DNA of 64,000 bases, taken from NCBI RefSeq assembly GCF_000327385.1, contig NW_008708797.1, positions 2,632,838 to 2,696,837 on the forward strand. The letters are read 5' to 3'. The stretch is from Lottia gigantea (taxonomy: Eukaryota; Mollusca; Gastropoda; Lottiidae). Shown here one piece after another: positions 15,401 to 30,400 of the stretch. Positions within the stretch are counted from its first letter, which is position 1. Each line of letters opens with the position of its first letter. Made by a program: the position numbers and the translations under genes. Under the pieces are notes generated by a model. It was given only the letters and a program-made list of their open reading frames with translations, was not told the DNA's origin and made no database searches.

Positions 15401-18400
15401 TGAAAATATTCAGAACTAACACACTGACCTGAATAGTGGGTGTATCACCACTATATACTACAATATTAATATTACTCATCCTTCCACCATTAACTTTATA
15501 TTCATTAATACTATCATAAAATATTTTAGCAACAACATCTCTAGGATATCCTAAATTTCCAGTACCAATAGCTGGGAATGCTATTGATTGAAATTCAGAT
15601 TTTTCAGCATTCCTTAGGCATTTTAAGATGAGTTTATTTAAATTCTGCAAAACAATACCAAAAAGATAGCCTGACAGACAAGCTAATATACGCCCACTGG
15701 CAGCTTTGATTTTAAAGCATTTTAAACATTTGGCAGCACAGTAACAATTACCAGTATGATATATTCAACCTTCAGACATACACTTCTTTTGAACTTTTTG
15801 AGGCGATACTGAATAATATTACCAAGTTTCATCAAAATCTGTCAAGAACTGTGCCTTCTGGAGTGTTTATGTGCTAAAAATTGAAAGCGTTTTCAAGAAC
15901 AAGGGCAATAACTCATACTAAATATTTTTTTAAATAGGGTTTATCCTTGGGTGATAACAAACACTCACACCAGGTTTTGTCAAAATCCATCAAGAATTGT
16001 GCCTTCTAGAGTGTTTACGAGCTAAAAATTGAACGAGCATTTAAAGAACAAGGGCAATAACTCATAATAAATATTTTTCAATTTTTCCGATTTTCAATAG
16101 GGTTTATCCTTTGATGATTACAAACAATCATACCAAGTTTCATCAAAATCCGTCAAGAATTGTGCCTTCTAGAGTGTTTACGAGCTAAAAATTGAACGCA
16201 TTTTAAAGAACAAGGGCAATAACTCATACTTAACATTTTTCGATTCTTTTGATTTTCAATAGGGTTCATCCTTGAGTGATTATGAACACTCACACCAAGT
16301 TTCGGCAAAATCCATCGAGAATTGTGGCTTCTAGAGTGTTTACGAGCTAGAAATTGAACGCATTTTAAAGAACAAGGGCAATGACTCATTCTAAATATTT
16401 TTCGATTCTTCTTATTTTCAATAGGGTTCATCCTTGAGTGATTAAGAACACTCACACCAAGTTTAGAATGTTTACGAGCTAAAAATTGAACGTGTTTTAA
16501 AGAACAAGGGCAATAACTCATACTAAATATTTTTCAATATTTTCAATAGGGTTCATCCTTTGGTGATTACGGACACTCACACCAAGTTTTGTCAAAATCC
16601 GTCAAGAATTGCATCTTGTAAAGTGTTTACGAGTAATTGTGGACCGACGGACAGACATGGGAGACGGCAATATACGCCCCCTGTTTCATGTGGGGGTATA
16701 AAACTAATGACTTCTTGTATAAGGTAAACTATTGGTTAATACTACTTTTAGGGGAGAGGATGGTTGAAAATCTATTTTTTTAATCTGTTAACAGGAGAGG
16801 ATACAATTTGGCATCATTTTTGAAGTTGGTCTGCTGTTGAAATGGTTAATAGGTGAAATTTTTTAAGATAATCTTAGCATTCAGCATCATGTCAATTTAT
16901 ATCCATTTGTCAAGAAAATAAAAAAATAGATTTTGGACCAGCCTTTCCCCTTTATTCATTCTTTTCACTCACTGCAGTCGCTAACTTCTTTCAATGATGT
17001 TTTGCATCATAATTCAACAACAATGCCACTTTTAAAAATAAAAAAAATCTAAAACTGAAATACAATATACCTTTTCTGTTCCTGGTGCATACTGAGTGAG
17101 AGTGGTATGGTAAACTTTTTTACATTTCAATTTTCCACCAGAAGTAATAGCTATATCACCAACTTGTATACCATCTGGATAGTTTTGATCACATTCTTGT
17201 TGTAAACTTGATCCACCAGCTTTATAAAGAGACCCAGATACAGCACCATTTTGTAATTTTAGTTCAGCAGAAGTGGTATTCACTATGACATCAGCCTAAA
17301 ACAAAGAATCAAAGTCAAAATATGAACAAAATCATGAAATTTGAATCCACTTGATACATTACCAGTTTTGCTTTTTTGCAAAATCCAAAACTGTAATCTC
17401 TTAAGGGGTCAAATTAATTCTGCTTAGACTAGGACAATGATCTGATGTTTCTCCAGGATTCAAAAAAAGGTGGTATTGCATTGTAATGCTGGATCTTTGT
17501 TTGCTAGACTGCCACATTCAATCCAGTGATTAAATATTATAATTCAGTAGTGGACATTTACACATGTAACAATCTAGTTCTTTTTGCCTCAGCACATTAA
17601 TTTATAAAGATAAAGAAAAATATTATGTTTCTAAGGTTAAAGTTTTTTTTTTTTATTGTGCCATCTCATAACTCTGTATTGCATAGTACAATGTATATTG
17701 AACTGGCCAGTATTTCTTTTCAATTGATATTTGAGGATAAGAATAACATAATATTTTTGTTTTTTAAAAAAAGATAGCTTGCCATGTAAGGTAATATACG
17801 CCCACTGGCTGCTTTGATTTTCAATAAAAATATTTGGCAGTACTGTATGAAATATTCAACCTTCAGTCATACACTTCTTTTGAACTTTTTGGGGTTATAC
17901 TGTTTAATACTTCCAAATTTTCGTCAAAATCCGTCAAGAAATGGGCCTACTGGAGTGTTTACAGACTAAAATTTGAACACGTTTTTAAGAACAAGGGCGA
18001 TAACTCAATTTAATATTTTCCGATTCTTTTGATTTTCGATAGGGTTCAATATTGGTTGATAACAAACACTCACATCAAGTTTCGTCAAAATCCGCCAAGA
18101 ATTGTCCCTTCTAGAGTGTTCATGGGCTACAAATTGAAAGTGTTTTTAAGAACAAGGGCAATAACTCATACTAAATATTTTTTATGGGAGATAAGGTTGG
18201 CTTAATCGACCAGTTATCCCGTTATTTTCAGTGACTAGTTTTGTTCCGTTTGAACTCTTCAGACTGAACATGGAACCAGGCAAGGTCCCAGGCAGACCCA
18301 TCATCAGTGGCAACGGGACCCCAACTGAATTCATCAGTAGCTTCATTGATGAACATATAAAAGGAGTTTGTTCCCCTCTATCTCAGCTATATCCAAGATA

Positions 18401-21400
18401 CAACCCATTTTATCCACAAATTAGAATCAGTTGATCTCTCCTCAGAGACAGACGTTATTCTCATGACTATGGATGTCACCTCCTTGTACACCAACATCCC
18501 TAATGAAGAAGGCTTAAGAGCAGTAGCCAAAAGCATTCACTCAAATAAACCCAACTGGAGAATCAACCCTATACATTTACTGGCATTACTTAAACTAGTC
18601 CTCACTAAAAACAACTTCGTTTTTAACAACAAACATTACCTACAAACCGGGGGTACTAGTATGGGCACCAAAGTTGCGCCCAGCTTCGCTTGCATCTTCC
18701 TAAGCGAGCTTGAACAAGAAATGTTAGACCAAATGCCCTACAAACCTTTTGTTTACGTCAGATACATAGACGACATTTTTATCATCTGGACTCATGGAAC
18801 GCCCAAACTACAGGACTTCCTCCAACGGATGAACTCTTATCACAATACCATCAAATTCACCGCCGAACACTCAACAGATAGAGTATCCTTCCTTGACACC
18901 TGGGTTGTTTACAATAAACACACCATTAAACTCTCCTTCGACTTGTTCTGCAAACCGACAGACACACATTCGTACCTCTCGTACCTCTCGTGTCACCCAC
19001 CCCATATCAAAACGAAGGGACCACACAGTCAATTCCTCAGACTCAAACGCATCTGCTCTAACCCAGTCAACTATAACAAACACGCAGACAACCTGGTACA
19101 ATATTACCTCAACCGAGGATACCCCAGAGATATAATCCTATCCAACAAATCCAGAGCCGATATTATACAACGAAGGACGCAAAACCAAAACAACGTTGGT
19201 AAACAAACGTCCAGTTTTCATAACACAACACAGGCAAATCCTGCAACTGTCCCAAAGATTGGACTTGCACCAGCAGAAACGTCATACACCTCCTCACCTG
19301 CAACCTCTGTCAGAAACAATATGTTGGTGAGACTAAACGACAATTTCGCATCAGGTTGAAAGAACATTTTGCAGATATCAAACACAGCACAGACACCCCC
19401 GTCTCCGCCCACTTTTACCAACCGAGCCATTCTTGTCGCAATGTCGACTACCAGATCATCAAACAGCTAGACACCAACCCGGATTTGCCACAATCCACCG
19501 CCCTCAGGCGCTCCAATGAACTTCACTGGATTATAAGATTGAAAACTTTCCAACCTCACGGAATCAATGACAAAATCGAAACTTGGGTACCCCCACCTTT
19601 CTTGTTTTTTAAATATTTTTTATGATTTTTCCAATTTTTAATAGGGTTCATCCTTGGATGATTATTAACACTCACACCAAGTTTCATCTAAATCCATCCA
19701 GAATTGTGCCTTCTGGATTATTTACGAGCTAAAAATTCAGTCATACACTTCTTTTGAACTTTTTGGGGCGATATTGAATAATATTACCAAGTTTTGTCAA
19801 AATCTGGCAAGAATCATACCTTTCAGTGTTTACGAGCCACAAAGATTTTTCGATTTTTCTGATTTTCGTTAGGGTCCATGCTTGGGTAATCTGTCAAGAA
19901 TTGTACCATCTAGTGTGTTTACAAGTTAAAATTGAACATGCTTTCATGAACAAGGGCACTAACTCATACTAAATATTTTTCGATTTTTCTTATTTTCCAT
20001 AGGGTTCATCCTTGGGTGATAACAAACATTTACACCAAGTTTCGTCAAAATTTGTCAATAATTGAACCTTCTAGAATGTTTACAAGCTAAAAATTGAACG
20101 AGCATTTAAAGAACAAGGGCAATAACTCATAATAAATATTTTTCGATTTTTCCGATTTTCAATAGGGTTTATTCTTTGATGATTACAAACAATCATACCA
20201 AGTTTCATCAAAATCGATCAAGAATTGTGCCTTCTAGAATGTTTACGAGCAATTGAGGACTGACGAACATGGGACAATATACTCCCCCCATTTCATAAGG
20301 GCGTATAAAAAGCATGCTCAAAATCCAATCTAAACTTAAGTCTTTTTCATGGTGACAAGCCAGTTGTAGCAGAACTACAACTACAGCTAAATCCAGAGGG
20401 TATTTTTCTTTGAAAGTTTTAATCACATTCTTAAATTTGATCAGTCTGTTGAAGACAAATCTTTTTGAACCCTGGGATTTAGAAATTGCACTAAGCGCAT
20501 TATTCGATTGCAACAAACTTTTAAACCGAAGAAGGGGTCTCTTAGACTTAGAGAAACATTCCAAAGGGACAGGTGCACCATTCTTTTTGACCAATCATAG
20601 TATTAGTGTTCACAGCTCACCATCGAAATTTGTCCCTACCCCTAAATCTGTCCCTTTAATATCCAATTTTAAAATATTTTTAAATTGTTTTTTGCACTAT
20701 AATGCCCAAGAAATCCATGCAATTATCTAAAATTTATCAGTGATAGAGAAAAGCATAAAACATGTATGAATAAGAAGAAACATTTAAACTTACAGATACT
20801 TTAGCTATTTCTCCAGTGATAAGTTTGGGGTTAAATCTGCTCATTGGTTCTTGTATTGGTCTCAGTGATTCTGGTTCTGGTAGAGAGTAAGCACCTTCTC
20901 CAGAAATGTCATCATCTGAATTAAGATGGATTTATACATTGTTTTCTGAATGAAGTTATCAATTACTGATTTTTATACATGCTAAGTAAAATTAATTAAT
21001 ATGTTATGATAAGGCTTACCTTCATATTCAGTTTCTGATATCTGGCTTTGAAATCTTGGTTGTGTGCCATATCTTGGTTGATCATCAAATTCAGCTTGTT
21101 TAAAATCAACCGAAGATTGAAGACTGCGTATAAAACTATGGAGAGATTTGTCGTTGATGTCAATCAAATAAATGGTTGTTATGGATGATCTCTTTACTTT
21201 CTTAAAATGATTTGCAATAGATTGCACAATGATATCTGTTGCAGCATGAAGAGGATAGCCAAATATACCAGTACTAATAGCAGGTATAGCAACTGATTTG
21301 AATCCTTGTGACATCACCATTTCTAATATTCTTAAAATGACTTCTGCTAGTTTTTTATCTTCCTTAGATTTTCCAAACTTCCACCTTGGGCCTACAGCAT

Positions 21401-24400
21401 GGACTATTTTCATACAAGGAAGATTTCCTGAATTACTCATCATACAATCCCCCTCAAGAACAGATCCATTTTCATAAACATATTCATTACATTCCCGTTG
21501 GATGGAAGCCCCTCCTGCAAGAGAAGATTTGCATGCCAGACAAGATAATATATGCGAACACAATAGCACAGTATAATGGGATCACTTAAAAGACTACGCA
21601 AAAATGTATCAATAGAGCTTTTGAAAAAGTTTCTCTTATCTGTTTCAACTCATCAATATGAATTTAAATGCATACGAAGTTCTCAAATGAGCCTGTTATA
21701 ATTTCAAAGTACCAATTTTAAAGAGCACTCATATAAAAGCATATAAAAAGATCATGAAAATCAAACTCAAACGAATAAACCCATTGATATACTCCTACAT
21801 ACCAAATTTTGTGAAAAAAGCTTGTCAAAAATACCATCACCCAATAATACCTAATCTTACCTTTGTCATTGATAGCACCAGCAACTCCTCCAAGATGTTG
21901 TAGTCGTTCATTAGCAGCATTAACAATAACATCCACTGATAGAGTAGTAATATCAATTTGAACCACTTTAATAGTTGCATTATCAATTACAAATATGCCT
22001 AGTAATCCCTTTTCTTCGTTAAAGGACTCAATCATCTCTTCTTTTTCTTTTAAGATAACACATCTTGATTGTCCCTCAATAATTTGTATTATTTCTGAAC
22101 CTTTATCAGAATCTATGAGCTTTTGATGCATTTTCTCTCCAATATTCTTTTCTCGACATTCAATACCTTTACAAAACGTTTTTACCGCCTCCAAAATTTC
22201 ATGTACTTTTCCTTTAGTTCCTTCAACCTTTACACCAACTGTTTCTTCATCCATAGTTAACTTAACTTGTAATTCCTTAGCCAATTCTGTTAATTCCTTA
22301 GTCAAATATTTCTTTATGAATAGGTCATGACCTCTGAGTAATTTACAAGATTTTGTATAAATTGTGTTTTCTTCAAAAAATCTTTTCATTTCTTGTATTA
22401 CATCTTCAAGTATGTCAGATATACATGTAATTGATACTGTTTTTTCATTCAGTGTCATAATCTTGATGAAAGCTTCATTCTGATCAACCATACCATCTAT
22501 AAATATCTGCCATTTTTTATCAGTAAGCAGAGGCGATGATTCTGGATCTAATTTATGTTCTTTATGTGAAATACTTTCCTTGAAAATATCAACAATTTTC
22601 TTAAGACTTGCCTGATCTTTAGCAATGACTTGAAGTTTGCCAGTTTCTTTACCTTTTTGTACATCTCCCTCCCACACGGCAAACTCCTTATCACCTTTGA
22701 GAATATTTTCAATGATATGTTTCTTTACATCAGGTCTTAATAATAATTCCATTATTGATGGTGACATCTCATCGTCTGTTATCATTTTATCTTTTAAAGA
22801 CTCTATTTTCTCATAAATCATAGCTTTAGCTGCATTGATTTCTGATACCATTCCTTTAAATTCTACTTTATTATCAGACTTACATATCTTTAATTTACCA
22901 TTGGAATCTTGTACCATTTTAATAATACCGAAATCATCTAAAACTGGATAGGAATACTTGAAAGTTACAGTTTCCACTAATTCCTTCTTCTTCCGCTGTA
23001 AATCAGCCTCTATTTTACTGATCATGTTCTTTATATCATCAATAAAAACTTTGAAAACTTCAGTGTTACAACTAATGGCAATAATTGATGAAGCAGAAAC
23101 TTGAACAACAAGATCTTTTTCTTGTGGTTGTTTTAATTCATTTGCAACAAGCTCAATCACCTACAACAACAAATTATTTTGTAATGTTATTTAGTTACAT
23201 TGATATAAGCGATCTAGTTATTACACAAGCTGTATAATGATATTTTTAGTTATTGTTGTTTGCTATGACTTAAGTATTGACCTGCAGCGACCTCAGAAAT
23301 AAACAGTAGAATGCCATTGAAGTTAGTTTATAACACTTGGTGTCAGAAGTAAAAGATAGCTTGCGATGCAAGGTAACACACGCCCACTGGAAGCTGTCAG
23401 AAATGATAAAACAGTCTTTAGTGACTAAATTACGAATTTTCTCATATTGAAGAAATAATTGCTGAATAATTCCACAAAATTTTTTAAAATCAATATCAAT
23501 AACCCAAATACAACAAACAATTAAATCACACAGCTCAAGGGCGAAAAATAACTTTTGACGCGTGTTTACAGAGTCAAGGGAAATAATTAAAAAAAAGTTC
23601 ATCAAAAATATCTCTTGTTAGAACTTGTCCAAGATCTTATCAATTCCAATGATCACACCAAGTTTCATCACAATCGGATGAAAACTGTAGCTTCTATTGT
23701 GCTCACAAACAAATTTTGACGCGTTTTTGTAAGTTAATGGCATTAACTCAAAAACATTTTATCGAAATTGCGTCAAGTTAGAACTTGTCCGAGATCTTAT
23801 CAATTTCAATGATCACACCAAGTTTCATCAGAATCAGTTGAAAACTGTAGCTTCTATTGTGCTCACAAACAAATTTTGACGCGTTTTTACAAAGTCAAGG
23901 GCAATAACTCAAAAACCGTTCATCGAAAATGCGTCAAGTTAGAACTTGTCCGAGATCTTATGAATTCCAATGATCACACCAAGTTTCATCAGAATCGGAT
24001 GAAAACTGTAGCTTCAATCCTGCTCACGAACTATTTTTAACAAATTTCAAGGCGTTCTAAGTCAAGGGCAATATCTCAAAAACCGTTCATCGAAAATATG
24101 TCAAATTCGAACTTGACCGATATCTTATCAATCTAAAGCATCACACCAAGTTTTATCAAAATCAGATAAAAACTGTAGTCTCTATAGTGCTCACAAGAAA
24201 TGTTGACGGACCGACGGACAGGGGAGACGACAATATACGACCACATATTCATGGGGGCGTATAACAAAAGCAAGGATTATGGAGCAACTAAAGTCTCCAG
24301 GCCATCTTTCGATGGAAAGAAATTTTGCCAAGAACTGGAAAGAGTGGATTCAAAGTTTTGACCTTTATTTTACTGCCACAAGAATAGACGAAAAGGAAGA

Positions 24401-27400
24401 AAACTACAGTGTGCTATTTCTTTACACGTGGCCGGCATCAAAGCACGCCAACTTTTCAACATGTTTGGGATCACAGGAGAAGATTCTGACAAAAGAGAAC
24501 GTTTTAAAGATTACTGTGAACCACGGAAGAATTTGACATACATAAAACATGTATTTTTCACTCGAAATCAGGGTCAAGATGAGCCCTTTGATAATTATGT
24601 GACTGATTTGAGAAACAAAGCACAGCCCTGTGAATTCAAACTTTTGGCAGATAGATCAATTAGAGACAGAATAGTGTGTGGAATCCAGAATGAATCGTGC
24701 TGTGCAAGGTTACTCAGAGAATCAAAGTTGACTTTAAGAAAACTATAGATGTGTGCAGGCTCAAGAGATGAGTACAAGACAGTTAAAACAACTAAAAGGG
24801 TCAGAAGAACAAGCAATAGCTGCAATACGTAAGTTTAACAATAGGCCTACTGCTAAAAAATTCAACAAGTACAGTAAGAATGAACCACAAAGAACAGAAA
24901 ATCAAAGATCTGATAGCACTATGAACACCAAGCCCTGTCAGAATTGTGCAAGAAAAGACATGAAAGGAGAAAAGTGTGTCATCATTGCCAGAAAATGAAC
25001 CATTTTGCAACTTGCTGTTTATCCAAAGGATCAGACACATCCAAGAAAATTCACACTGTAGAAGTGCAACAATATTCCAACTCAGAAGATGAACTTTCAT
25101 TGGAACTGTGCATATAGACACCATAGGTCAAGATCAAAGCGAATGGACAGACACATTAACAATAAATGACCGAAACGTTACAGTCAAGCAAATATCTACG
25201 ATAGCTTTGAACATGAAAATCAAAAGCTCACAAACACAAGTGTAAAGTTAGTGACATACAATGGAGATACAATTGTGACCGAAGGAATTCAGACCCTAAA
25301 ATGTTCTGTGCGTAGCCGAACATACAAATTTCCGTTTTACATAGTAGAAACAAGTGCACAACCCATACTTGGTAAGAACACATGTACTGAAATTGGTTCA
25401 TTAATACGAGTGCAAAGTGTCGAAACTGTGTTGACAAAAGAGGAAGAACTGAAATCGTACACAGATGTATTCAAAGGGTTAGGTGAGCTTCCAGTGAAAC
25501 ACCACATAAACATTGACGAAGCCATAACGCCGGTTATACTTCTATCACGAAAAGCACCCACAGCGCACCGCGACAAGGTCAAAACCGTACTTGAGCATAT
25601 GGAATCATTAGGTGTTGTCGCGATACAATATGAACCTACCGATTGGGTGCATAGTTAGTTACTTTTTGGAAACCGAACAAGATCTGACTTTGTATAGATC
25701 TTAATCGAGTGATCAAGAGAGAACACTAGCATTTGCAAACGGTAGAGGAAGTGATCAAAAAGTTACTGAAAGCTATGGTATTCTCCAAGTTTGACGCAAC
25801 TCATGGATTCTGGCATATAATGCTTGACAAGTCTAGTTCAAAGTTATAGGTACTTACGCTTGCCATTTGGAATCAGTTCTGCGCCGAAAGTATTCTCTAA
25901 ACAGGTACAGGAAATGTTTGCCGACATAACAGGCGTAGAATGCATCATAGACAACATACATATATGGCCTTACATGATGTACGAGTTCAAAAAATGTTGG
26001 AATGATGTCGCAAAATGAATTTTAAGTTGAACAAGAGTAAAGTGGAGTATCGTGTACCGGAAGTGAAATATGTAAGACATGTAAGCACGAACAACGGAGT
26101 TAGAGTGGGCAGCGAAAAGGTATATGCGATTGTAGACATGCCACCACCCAGTGACGTATCTGGAGTTAAACGCATGTTTGGTCATATACATCTCAACAAG
26201 CTACATGAAGCACACATGGGCATAGTGAAAATGCAAATGCGAGCATGCGAAATACTATTTTGGCCCAAAATGAAACAGGACATTGAAAACTTTATTGGAT
26301 AATGCAATGTGTGAAATATGTTTCGAAGTAGCAGCTGACATGTTTCAGTTCAAAGGTTCCGTGTACTTGCTGTGTGTTGACTTTTACTCCAAATACCCAG
26401 AAACAGTCCAGATGCCTGCCACATCTAGTTCACAAACAAGCACAGAGCTCAAATCTGTGTTTGCTCATCATGGCATTCCTACCAAACTATTTACGGACAA
26501 CGGATGGTAGTTCTCAAGTTACGTTTTCAAAATGTTCACTTTTGATTGGAATTTCGTTCACAATACATCAAGTCCCAAATATCTGCAATCAAATGGCAAA
26601 GCGGAGCGTTGTGTTCAGACAATTAAGAATCTACTCCAAAAAGCAGACGAATCAGGTGGAGATATTTACACCAGCCTAATGATCTATAGGGCATCGCCAA
26701 TCAATGGTGTAGGACTTTTGCCATCTCAGTTACTAATGAACAGACAGTTGCATACAAAGTTACCGATTACATCAGATCTATTGAATTCCAAAGTTGTGGA
26801 GTCCCGTAAACCAAGTCTTATTGCGCGCGAGCAGAAACAAAAATGTTATTATGATCGCCAGTCAGTACCATTATTAAGTGTTAATTTAGGCGAAATTATT
26901 CGCGTACAGAAGACCGAAGGACACAAAACAATGGGAACCAGCCATCGTTGATCAAAAGCTATCAGAAAGATCATAAATAGTGCGCACCGGAAATAACAAG
27001 TTATATAGAAGGAATCATAGACAACTACTACAGACTGGTGAGACTACGTTGTTGAGTGCCGTTCCCGATGATACCGAAAATATATTAGACAATTCACCGC
27101 AACTGCCTTCCAACCACATCGCACCGAAAACACCAGAGGAAACAATTAACTCACCACTCCGAGAAAACTTACCACAACGGACAGCGAGACGACCAAAGTA
27201 TCTTTAGGACTATGTACATAAACTGTTCATACGTTATGTTATAGTCAAATAGACTGTAATTCATATACTTGTTTGTTCTATTCATGATCTTTTCAGGGAT
27301 AGGAAAATGCTTTATAAAGGGAGGTGTAATGTTATTTAGTTTGTCTATATTGATATAATAACACAAGCTGTGTAATCTTATTTTTAGTTATTGTTGTTTG

Positions 27401-30400
27401 CTATGAAAAAAATAACATTATGTTACCTCAGACAGTGGTTTGAATTCGTGATATAAAATGGACTCCATAAAATCATTGAAATATGACTGATGGTTTTTCA
27501 TCCATTTATTTGCACGTTTCCTTCCTTTATGAACTTTAGATGGTAAACTTAGTTTTAATTCAACTATCTTCTTCTCTTTATTCCAATCAGCCACTGTGTC
27601 GAATTCTTGCATTTCAGTTTCAAACATATTTTGATTTTCTGGTGTCTTATAAAGAAAGTTTAGCTTTTCTTGTTCTACATCATTTAGAGGTATTGGTTGA
27701 GGGTCTGGTTGAATAAAAGAATCAGGATCTTCAATTCCACCAAAAACACCAAGACATTTCTGATATTCCTTGACATCAAGTTTTCCTCCATTTAATTCAT
27801 GGTCTTTCTGGCACACATTAGATGCATCTAAATTATAAGATAGCTTGCCAGGCAAGATAACATACGCCCACTGGCAGCTGTCAGAAATGATAAAACAGTC
27901 ATGTTTCATTAAAATCAATTGAAAATTGTAGTCTCTAATGTGTTCACAAACAAATTTTGGCGCGTTTTTCCTAAGTCAAGCCTTTCATAGAAATATCATC
28001 AAATTCGAACTTGTCCAAGATCTCATCAATATAAATGATCTCACCAAATTTAATTAAAATCAGTTGAAAACTGTAGTCTTTATTGTATTCACAAACAAAT
28101 TTTGACGCATGTTTCCTAAGTCATGGGCAATAACTCAAAAACAGTTCATCGAAAAATCATCAAATTTAAACTTGACCAAGTTCTCATCAGTATAAATGAT
28201 CACAATATAGCTAATAGAGTGAAATCTCAAGTCAGACACGATATTTCGGTGAAAAATTTTCCGATTATCACGAAAATCGATAGGGATCATCTTCATAATG
28301 ACATTGACACACAAAATCAAAAGAATCTGTAAAGAATTGTAGCCTGTAGAGTGAGCACGAACCAAAAGTGAACGGACGGACAGGGTGATTACAATATACG
28401 CCCATCTTATGTGTGGGCGTATAAAAATGTATTCATATCATCTCAGTAATATCCCCAATGTGCTGATGTATATCCTTTTCAATTTGACTAATGAGTGAGG
28501 TTAGGCCATATATTGGGGACCTTCAAAATCACATGAGTGCTATTTTGTGTTTGAATGAAATTGGCTCAGATGGAGACATGGGTGCGAACAATATAAGTTG
28601 AAATTGATAAAAGTAAGACATATAAAGACTACCTTCATAACTGAGAAAATGGACTAATGCAAATTTTTCTTCTGTATTTAATTCAACTTTTTCAACCTCG
28701 CCACCATTACTTTTTCTTTTATTTTCAAAATAATACTGTAAACCTTCCTCATCTGTATCAGGTGGAAACCCACTAACTTGAACTATTTTACTCTTATACA
28801 CTGGTGATATGGTCAATATTCTATCATTTAGTTTCTTCTTTCGTAATATTTCAGCCTTAGAAAAGATGATATCTGAAATTTTAAGTAAGTCCCTTTTCAT
28901 TAAATGGATAGAGTTTCCTTATTATATTCAATAAAAACCTTATCGATACTGGATTACAAAATTAGTTGGCACTAAACAAAGGGCAATAACACAAATTGAA
29001 CAGCACTTAGATATATATAGTTCTAACTTCATGACCTAGGTCCCTGCTTTTTATTGGAAATTTATTCTCATATCGCCCTAACAAAAGAAAGAAATTAACC
29101 CATAGTCATACTGTACAATAATGGCATCAATCGCCACTTGCATACCAAGATTCATCAGGATCAAACTGGTTTGTATTACTACTACATGAATCTTGATGGA
29201 CAAAATAGACATGGGTGGAGAAATAAACAATTGTATTATTAAGTAAATATATTGTATAATTAGAATCCTACCATATTGATCAGATTGACAATAAACTACA
29301 GCCTTATCTTCATCATCACTAAATAATATTTTGGTTGTATCACATCCTAACTTTCCTTCTAGATAATCTTTAAATTTATGTAGAGATGTATCTTCAGAAA
29401 TATTTTTTATCAAAAACCTATCATTCCATTTTGGTGGTGGTACATATTTTGAAACATGAACTGTTTCCTTTCCTATTGTGTGTTGTTTTCCACACACTTT
29501 TTCTATGCCTGACAAAAAACAAGTATTGTATATCCAATCTCAATTAACAATGTTTTTAACAATGTTATTGCATTTTAACTTTATCAGACTTTTCACAATG
29601 TTAACACCTTTAAAAACAATCAATCAGAAATTTGTTTAAGGGTCGAACTAATGCAAGATCTCACAATTATAAATACAATATGCCATCATAGTTTCATCCC
29701 AACCTTATCTAAACTGTAATCTCCACTATTAATACAAGTCAATTTGATATCATTTGGCTTTCCAAGGACTTTTATTGCATTCTCTAGCCAACGAAAAAAA
29801 TTACTAATACTATAATACATGCATACAAGTTTTTTCAGTGATTATTGAGGACGAACAGACAATTTTAAATAAAAGTTGAAAAAGGCTTAAAATTTTAAGT
29901 CGTTCTTTTCTGATTGTTGTTAGATTATATCTGGAAAAATATCTGTGAAATATCACAAAGCTTTACCTTTTACAGAAGAAAGTGTCACAAAAATGCATCT
30001 TTCTTCATGATCAAATTCGATAGATGAAGAAACTGCACCAAATTTATTCTCATTTTCAATATAATTCTGAAGTTTGGTTTCATTTAGAGTTGATTTAAAA
30101 CCAGACAATTTCACCATAATGTCATTTTCATTTGTATTCTTTTTACCAGTACTTGGTTTTTGTCTTGATGAATGATATTTTTTCAATATCAACTGACAAT
30201 TTTCAATTTTATGTTCTCTGCTTAATATCAAGTCACATTCTGTAATAAATATAAATTGTCTAGTCAAATTGTCATATTCTCAATGGCATCAGTTCATGTT
30301 ACAATATTAATGAATTAATAGGATTGGGATAGGTATGAATACATCCTAAACGATCCTACAGATATCCTAATTAATGATCCTATCCTAACTTAGGTTAAGT

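Noticed and set aside
16153-16521. 122-codon open frame on minus
   Set aside because: It is a translation of the pearl core repeat; the peptide repeats with the DNA period and has no independent support.
18871-19101. Open frames antisense to or out of frame with the RT
   Set aside because: Shadows of the Penelope-like RT, which has all the family motifs in its own frame.
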